A program made the position numbers and the translations under genes. This document shows positions 58,809 to 64,000 of a stretch of DNA of 64,000 bases, in pieces; within the stretch, counting starts at the first letter, position 1; each line of letters begins with the position of its first letter. The notes beneath the pieces were generated by a model. The model saw only the letters and a list, made by a program, of their open reading frames with translations, was not told where the DNA came from and did no database searches. Origin of the DNA: Shewanella vesiculosa (GTDB lineage Bacteria > Pseudomonadota > Gammaproteobacteria > Enterobacterales > Shewanellaceae); the NCBI RefSeq assembly GCF_021560015.1, contig NZ_CP073588.1, positions 2,480,001 through 2,544,000 of the forward strand. The letters run 5' to 3'.

Positions 58809-60897
58809 ATGAGAAAATTGGTTATTGGCGGTCTATGCGCCTCGTTAATTGCGGGCTTAAGTGCTTGTAGTAATGACAAGACAGTCGTTACGCCTGCTGC
58901 AGATGTAGCAAAAACGGCGACTGCTGCTGCAGTAGAAAAAGCACTTACGTCTGGTATCACGTTTGATAACATCGACAAGTCAGTGCGCCCCCAAGACGAT
59001 TTCTACATGTATGTTAACGGCGCATGGATGAACAAAGCAGAAATCCCTGGCGACCGTACTAGTATTGGTGCTTTTTACGACTTACGTGAGAACGCACGTG
59101 ATGATGTTAAAGCCATCATTGAAGATTTAAGCGCGACCCCAAATCTAGCCGATGGCACAGATGAACAGAAAGTGGCTGATTTATATCGCTCATTCATGGA
59201 TGTTGAAACGCTTGATAAATTAGGTATTGCACCAATCCAAGCTGATTTAGATAAAATTGCAGCCCTGAAAGATAAAAAGAATTAACCGCCTTTTTTGGTG
59301 AAAATCAAGCAAACGGTGGTGGTACACCTTTAGCATTCTATATTGAAATTGATGCTAAAGACTCAAGCCGTTATGCCACACACATATTTGGCAATATGGT
59401 TTAAGCCTGCCAGAAAAAGATTACTACTTTAATCAAGAAGAACGCTTCGTCAATATCCGTAAAGCCTACGTTGAGCACATTGAAAAAATGTACAACCTTG
59501 CTGGCTTACCAAATGCAAAAGCCAACGCTGAAGCCATTCTTGCACTGGAAACTCAAATTGCAGAAAAGCATTGGGACGTTGTTGAAACGCGCGACAGCAC
59601 TAAAACATACAATCTATACCAAGTTAAGAATCTGCCAGAATTGGCCTCAGAAATTAACTGGGATGGCTATTTAGCTGCGCTTGGCGGCGACAAGCAAACT
59701 GATATCATTATCAACCAACCAAGTTATATCCAAGGCTTAAACGAGGTAATTAAAAATAACGACCTTGATACTTGGAAAAACTACATGACTTGGATGGCAT
59801 TAACTCATAATGCCAGCAATTTATCTCAAGCATTAGATAACGAGAACTTTGCCTTTTTCTCTAAAACCTTAAACGGTCAAGAAGAACAAGAACCTCGTTG
59901 GAAGCGTGGCGTCAGCACTGTGAGTGACACACTGGGCGAAGTGGTTGGTAAAGTGTATGTAAAACGTCACTTTGCACCAGAAGCTAAAACCCGCATGGAG
60001 CAACTAGTTGAAAATCTTCGTGGCGCTTACAGTTCAAGCATTGATTCATTAGATTGGATGAGCGCTGATACTAAGGTTGCAGCAAAAGACAAATTAGCTA
60101 AGTTTAATCCTAAAATTGGCTACCCAAACAAATGGGATGATTACAGCAAATTAACCATCAAAGCAGATGATTTAGTCGGTAACGCTAAACGTGCTGCGAT
60201 AGTTCAACACAACAAAGATATCGCTAAATTAGGTCAGCCGATTGATAAAGACGAATGGCACATGACCCCACAAACGGTTAACGCCTACTACAACCCAACC
60301 ATGAACGAAATCGTGTTCCCTGCTGCGATTTTACAACCGCCATTCTTCAACTTAGAAGCTGATGATGCGGTTAACTACGGCGGCATTGGTGCGGTGATTG
60401 GCCACGAAATGGGCCATGGTTTTGATGACCAAGGTGCTAAATTTGATGGCGAAGGCAACATGCGTGACTGGTGGACCGAAGCAGACTTAAAAGCATTCGA
60501 GTCAAAAGGCAATGCATTAATCGCTCAGTACAATGGTTATCAAGTGTTTGACGACCTACACGTCAATGGCAGCCTAACATTAGGCGAGAACATTGGTGAC
60601 TTATCAGGTGTGACTATCGCCTATAAAGCTTACAAAATGTCACTTGACGGTAAAGAAGCACCAGTTATTGATGGCTTAACAGGCGATCAACGTTTCTTCA
60701 TGGGCTTCACCCAAATTTGGCGGGTAAAAATGAAAGAAGAAGCAATGCGTAACCGCGTTGCAACTGATCCGCATTCACCTGGCCATTTCCGTGCATTAGG
60801 TGCGTTATCTAACATGCCTGAGTTCTACAGCACTTATGACGTGAAACAAGGCGACAAGATGTATATCGCGCCAGAAAGTCGCGTAAAAATTTGGTAA
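58809..60897 (+). pseudogene. M13 family metallopeptidase (PepO-like), two frameshifts
   Basis: An exported zinc endopeptidase of the neprilysin family, about 695 residues when restored. It starts with a lipoprotein signal (GLCASLIAGLSACSN). Frame 1 ends at an A5 run (59274-59278); one A more gives LKDKKELTAFFGENQAN. The middle frame runs to about 59385, where a second shift gives HIW(Q)-YGLSLPEKDYYFNQEER in frame 3. Frame 3 has the zinc motif GAVIGHEMGHGFDDQGAKFD, the Glu zinc ligand in LGENIGDLSG and the C-terminal PESRVKIW. Both breaks cost one base (or add two) in simple sequence. Decay would leave more damage, so an error in the sequence is likely. Confidence 0.85.
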
Positions 60898-60939
60898 TTT
60901 AAGTCGCTGTGAACATTGACTAAGGTCACAATTCCTCTC

Positions 60940-60970
60940 AAAAGGGCATCATTCGATGCCCTTTTTTATT
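60940..60970 (+). terminator. Rho-independent terminator after the M13 peptidase
   Basis: AAAAGGGCATC / GATGCCCTTTT stem with an ATTC tetraloop and a T6 tract, 42 bp after the stop. Confidence 0.93.
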
Positions 60971-61047
60971 AAACCTTGTTCATTCAGCCCCTATTCAGTG
61001 AAAAAGCGGTACATTGGATTAACAGACATTATGTGGGAAGCTATTCA

Positions 61048-61827
61048 ATGAATAAGTTGTTTCGTACCTTTTTTATATTCTTAATTTTATTGTCTACTCG
61101 TGGTGCTATTGCTCAGCCTAACGAGGTTAAATATAACAAGTTAGCTCCGCCTTCCGATTTTAGTCAAAAATCAGCTAACGATATAGAGCAGCTAATGGCG
61201 CTCCATGAGCACAATAATGAGCTTGTTTTACAAGACACTGATAACTTGCACGCTTTAATGAGTCGAGCACCAGTGGCGCAACAAGAACTTATCAGTCTAC
61301 TCAAGATGATCAGTCAATCAAGCAACACCGACATCATTACTCCTGCCACTAAAAGTTATCAGCGTGCGGCTCAAAAAGTACAAGCAAAGTTCAATGGCGA
61401 CGCCAGTCAACTGACAGATATAGCAAGGGCAAGTGTGGTGGCCGATGACGTTAAAAGCTTGCTATTAAGCTACCAGCAACTGCGTCAACATACCGAAATA
61501 GTGCAATTAAAAAACCGGTTTGCACATCCAAAAGTGTCGGGCTATCGTGACTTAAATGTATTGGTGAAATTGCCCGAGAGCCAAATGGTAGTTGAAGTAC
61601 AGTTTCACTTAAATGATATTGCCCAAATCAAAAGTGGCCCAGAGCATTATGTTTATGAGCAAATCCAACAAATAGAATCCCAAGCTAAAGCCACATCTAG
61701 ACACTTAAATGACATAGAACAAGCAATGATAGCCAAGCTTCGTCAAGACTCGCACAAGCAATACCATAAAGCCTGGTTAAGTTATAAACGTCAAAGTTTA
61801 TATAGTTCACAACGACAAGTTGCATAA
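61048..61827 (+). CDS. Exported RelA/SpoT-domain protein
   Basis: A 259-residue protein with a clear Sec signal peptide (LFRTFFIFLILLSTRGAIA, cleavage after AIA), followed by helices and a domain that matches RelA/SpoT nucleotidyltransferase-like motifs. QLTDIARASVV corresponds to the Asp strand (D124), HPKVSGYRDLNVLVKLP to the GYRSLH region, and MVVEVQFHLNDIAQIKSG with PEHYVYE to the EIQIRT...EH region (E183). Both acids expected to bind magnesium are kept. Typical (p)ppGpp synthetases are cytosolic; the signal peptide puts this one outside the cytoplasm, where ATP is scarce. GGAAG before the ATG at 61048 supports this start. Function unknown; it could act on another substrate or be a secreted toxin. 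Confidence 0.7.
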   Translation: MNKLFRTFFIFLILLSTRGAIAQPNEVKYNKLAPPSDFSQKSANDIEQLMALHEHNNELVLQDTDNLHALMSRAPVAQQELISLLKMISQSSNTDIITPATKSYQRAAQKVQAKFNGDASQLTDIARASVVADDVKSLLLSYQQLRQHTEIVQLKNRFAHPKVSGYRDLNVLVKLPESQMVVEVQFHLNDIAQIKSGPEHYVYEQIQQIESQAKATSRHLNDIEQAMIAKLRQDSHKQYHKAWLSYKRQSLYSSQRQVA

Positions 61828-61903
61828 ACACTGATAACTATCCTTTTGATGAACAACTTACACCGCCCTAAGCCTTTCTCATCATCCAAGTTTCCACCCT
61901 TTT

Positions 61904-61929
61904 AGCGCTCATATGAGCGCTTTTTTTTT
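61904..61929 (+). terminator. Rho-independent terminator
   Basis: AGCGCTC-ATAT-GAGCGCT, an 18-base palindrome folding as a 7-bp stem with a tetraloop, followed by T9. It is 77 bp after the exported RelA/SpoT-domain gene. Confidence 0.93.
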
Positions 61930-62001
61930 GCCAAACAAGATCCGCAACAATCACATCTGCTATACTCGCGCCCATTACAATACGATCTGCTGGACGATGC
62001 G

Positions 62002-62403
62002 ATGAATGACATTATTGAACAACTACAAGAATTAAGTGAAACCGTACCGGTACCGCTAGAACTACCGACGTTTGAGCAACTTGTAGAGGTTGAAGAACAG
62101 ATCTTAATTGGTTTACCCAAGGATCTAAAAGAATACTTACTTTATGGTAGTGATGTTATTTATGGCACGCTTGAACCCGTTACCGCTGCCGATCCATCCT
62201 CACATACCTACTTACCTGAAGTCGCCTGCTATGCTTGGTCTATTGGGCTACCCAGAGAGCAAATTGCCATTTGCCAAATCGGTGATAGCTTTTATTGTAT
62301 TGATGAAGAAAGCCAAGTGTTGTTTTGGAAAAAAGGCCGATTTAGCGATAAGGTTTGGGAATCGTTTTGGCATTGGGCCGAAGATGTGTGGCTTAATCGA
62401 TAA
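62002..62403 (+). CDS. SMI1/KNR4 (SUKH) family protein
   Basis: A 133-residue cytosolic protein with the SUKH pattern: FEQLVEVEEQILIGLPKDLKE at the start (the helix followed by LPxxY/LKEYL), then strand-rich GSDVIYGTLEP, IAICQIGDSFYCIDEES and VWESFWHWAEDVW. SUKH proteins are often immunity proteins against nuclease toxins, but stand-alone housekeeping members are common in proteobacteria, and no toxin gene is adjacent. The next gene (DUF4447) follows by 80 bp. Confidence 0.8.
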   Translation: MNDIIEQLQELSETVPVPLELPTFEQLVEVEEQILIGLPKDLKEYLLYGSDVIYGTLEPVTAADPSSHTYLPEVACYAWSIGLPREQIAICQIGDSFYCIDEESQVLFWKKGRFSDKVWESFWHWAEDVWLNR

Positions 62404-62483
62404 AACGCATTAATTAAATCCAATTGCGGCTAATTTACGTCGAAATATAAATACCTAAATAAATCCTTAATACGAGAACGTCC

Positions 62484-62984
62484 ATGTCTAAAAATAGCGG
62501 TTTAAATGCAATTGAAATCCAATGTTTACGTCAATCTTTCGGCTTAACAACAGAACAAGTTGCTAGCATCACTAACGCCAGTAATGAAGATGTGTTGTTG
62601 TGGGAATCAGGCGAGAAAGAAGCACCAATTCCAGCGCAGAAAAAGCTGTTAGAAATCGATGATATTATCGAAATGCAGGTGCTTAACACTTCTGATGGTA
62701 TTGAAGAGTTATTTAAAAAAGAACCTAAGCGTCGGTTAGCGTTTGTGGTGTATCCGACACAAGCGCTCTACACCCAATACAATCCAGAATTTTTAAGCTC
62801 TTTGCCATTAACTGAATTGTACAATGCCGCTGCGTGGCGTATAAAAAAAGAATGTAAACTTGTGCTTGAAGTGGATGTAAGCTTAGTCGCACTAGATGCT
62901 GAAGCTTATAAAGCTTATCGTGCAGATAACGGCATGAGCGAAAGCCGTGAAAGCCGTGCAAAATGGGCTGCAACTCAATTATAA
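62484..62984 (+). CDS. DUF4447 family protein with helix-turn-helix-like N terminus
   Basis: A 166-residue protein. The first 60 residues look like a Cro/C1-type helix-turn-helix ([40 protein letters not shown]). The remainder is a conserved alpha/beta region ([57 protein letters not shown]). I recall this as DUF4447 of Shewanella relatives, without known function. It could be a regulator; no DNA target is evident. Confidence 0.7.
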   Translation: MSKNSGLNAIEIQCLRQSFGLTTEQVASITNASNEDVLLWESGEKEAPIPAQKKLLEIDDIIEMQVLNTSDGIEELFKKEPKRRLAFVVYPTQALYTQYNPEFLSSLPLTELYNAAAWRIKKECKLVLEVDVSLVALDAEAYKAYRADNGMSESRESRAKWAATQL

Positions 62985-63011
62985 ATGTCTCTATGTTGAG
63001 CGTTAATAACT

Positions 63012-63040
63012 AAAAGGAAGCCTCGAGCTTCCTTTTTAAT
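63012..63040. terminator. Hairpin terminator between convergent genes
   Basis: AAAAGGAAGC / GCTTCCTTTTT stem with a 5-base loop and T5, between the DUF4447 gene and the leftward glutathione transferase. Confidence 0.9.
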
Positions 63041-63045
63041 AACCG

Positions 63046-63678
63046 TTATTGAGTAACATCGGCAAGAGCTTCAGTTTTAGCTAATGCATTGGCTAAAGCT
63101 GGACGTTGCTTTAAGCGATCACGAAATGCCATCAGCTTTGGCGGAAGCGTTTGCTCAAATCCCATCGCCCAGCCTAAGGTTTGCGCTAATAAAATATCGG
63201 CTATGGTGGGTGAATCGCCACAGACAAAGCCAGTATCTGGCACCCAAGCTTCAGCAATAGCAGCGGCTTGATCAAACTCCCACTTAGCTACGGCAAACAT
63301 GGCCTCTAATCTAAGTGGTTGTGGTAAGGCAAAGCGATGTTTACCCATACTCCACAGTGGTTGTTCAAGCTCACTAATCACAAAACTCACCCAGCGTTCA
63401 TGAATACCTGACGCTTGCGTACCTGGTTTTGGCAACCAGTTACCTTGTCCGTATTTTTCGGCTAAATAACGCATAATGGCCGCGGATTCGCTTAGCACGA
63501 ACTTACCCTCGGTGATCACAGGCATTTTACCACTAGGGTTAAGGGCTAAAAATGCTTCTGCTTTATTTTCACCTTGAGCAAAATCGATAGCATGAAACTG
63601 CCACTCAACACCTAACTCTTCTAAAAGCCAAGATACGCGCAGCGCACGACTTTTTTGGGTTCCGTATAAGGTAATCAT
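63046..63678 (-). CDS. Glutathione S-transferase family protein
   Basis: A 210-residue cytosolic GST. The thioredoxin-like N-terminal domain holds the ITLYGTQKSRALRVSWLLEE strand-helix (active-site Ser/Thr area), NPSGKMPVITEG with the cis-Pro, and the glutathione-binding LSESAAIMRYLAEKYG; the all-helical C-terminal domain has the N-capping box SPTIADILLAQTL. It resembles the beta or YfcG/YghU-type bacterial GSTs; the substrate is not known. ATG at 63678. Confidence 0.9.
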   Translation of the reverse strand: MITLYGTQKSRALRVSWLLEELGVEWQFHAIDFAQGENKAEAFLALNPSGKMPVITEGKFVLSESAAIMRYLAEKYGQGNWLPKPGTQASGIHERWVSFVISELEQPLWSMGKHRFALPQPLRLEAMFAVAKWEFDQAAAIAEAWVPDTGFVCGDSPTIADILLAQTLGWAMGFEQTLPPKLMAFRDRLKQRPALANALAKTEALADVTQ

Positions 63679-63712
63679 TTAAGCTCCTATAGCGTGAGAA
63701 TAATGACAATAA

Positions 63713-63748
63713 AAAAGCCACATTGCACCTTAAGTGAATGTGGCTTTT
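63713..63748 (-). terminator. Terminator of the TonB-dependent receptor gene
   Basis: AAAAGCCACATT / AATGTGGCTTTT perfect 12-bp stem with a 12-base loop; on the minus strand the stem is followed by a T tract. It is 21 bp after the receptor stop. Confidence 0.88.
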
Positions 63749-63768
63749 GTTATCTTATGACGTTGTCA

Positions 63769-64000
63769 TTAGAAGTTCATTGTGACTTTAGTATAAATAT
63801 AACGGCCTAATGGGTTATGTACACCCATTGCATAACCATATAGATCAGCATCGCCATCGCCAATCGCAAATGATGGCTCTTCATCAAACACGTTATTAAC
63901 ACCTACAGATAGCTTAACCGTATCATTGAAACGATATGAGCCAGACATATCAACTAACAACTGTGCATCAACTGTACGAGTTTTGTTGTAGTCTTCAAAC
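63769..64000 (-). CDS. TonB-dependent receptor, C-terminal end (5' part beyond the window)
   Basis: The minus frame enters from the right edge and stops at 63769. It encodes the last barrel strands: LSVGVNNVFDEEPSFAIGDG, a loop with YGYAMGVHNPLGRYIY and the terminal TKVTMNF with C-terminal Phe. The VGVNNVFDEEP and NPLGRYIYxKVxxxF signatures are typical of outer-membrane TonB receptors. The frame is open to the edge, so the ATG-like start at 63960 is internal. The substrate cannot be told from this part. Confidence 0.9.
   Translation of the reverse strand, partial: FEDYNKTRTVDAQLLVDMSGSYRFNDTVKLSVGVNNVFDEEPSFAIGDGDADLYGYAMGVHNPLGRYIYTKVTMNF

Noticed and set aside
62002..62403. SMI1/KNR4 protein as an immunity protein of a toxin system
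   Set aside because: No polymorphic toxin, Rhs or nuclease gene adjacent; stand-alone members are common.

Overview
The window looks like chromosomal DNA from a cold-adapted marine gammaproteobacterium, most likely Shewanella. Supporting signs are moderate to low GC, a chromosomal subclass B1 metallo-beta-lactamase of the kind described from S. frigidimarina and S. livingstonensis, the metH / cobalamin-salvage block, many chemoreceptors and c-di-GMP proteins, and DUF4447, HopJ and CigR-like genes. The genus call is inference from gene content; there is no rRNA in the window. I saw no prophage, insertion sequence, CRISPR array or tRNA.

Layout. 1-3.1 kb: two genes ending in SEC-C zinc motifs (one an Asp/Asn beta-hydroxylase) facing a frameshifted TPR-sulfotransferase. 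3.3-8 kb: ABC1 kinase, B1 metallo-beta-lactamase, VOC protein, RluA-type pseudouridine synthase. 8-14.4 kb: dCache chemoreceptor, 2OG-Fe(II) oxygenase, aldehyde dehydrogenase divergent from an HxlR regulator, periplasmic binding protein. 14.4-26.3 kb: cobalamin block. A riboswitch-led leftward operon (btuD-btuC-cobT-cobS-cobU-cobQ-cobO) imports corrinoid and completes the nucleotide loop; cobC lies upstream, and the B12 user metH diverges from it behind a MetJ-like operator. 26.4-31.6 kb: accessory stretch with a lipase and a small partner protein, a decayed copy of the trxC 3' end, a DUF3465 protein, trxC, a DUF4382 lipoprotein and dispersed intergenic repeats. 31.8-39.5 kb: signalling block (PAS-GGDEF-EAL, soluble PAS chemoreceptor, membrane diguanylate cyclase) around a CoA-transferase. 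40.1-44.8 kb: Tat-exported molybdenum hydroxylase with a [2Fe-2S] subunit and a triheme cytochrome c. 45-50 kb: small envelope and stress genes, MFS transporter, PaiB, cupin, PBP7. 50.3-52.4 kb: NTPase-MscS gene pair. 52.5-58.5 kb: rpiA, HBM-type chemoreceptor, ECF sigma operon, rsuA. 58.8-64 kb: M13 peptidase, an exported RelA/SpoT-fold protein, SMI1/KNR4 and DUF4447 proteins, a GST, and the end of a TonB-dependent receptor.

Reading caution. Six conserved genes (sulfotransferase, cobS, metH, CoA-transferase, HBM chemoreceptor, M13 peptidase) carry eight small frameshifts in total. Most sit in homopolymers or dinucleotide runs, and each gene reads perfectly on both sides of the break. I regard these as probable assembly indels rather than gene decay; they are typed as pseudogenes because that is what the given sequence encodes.
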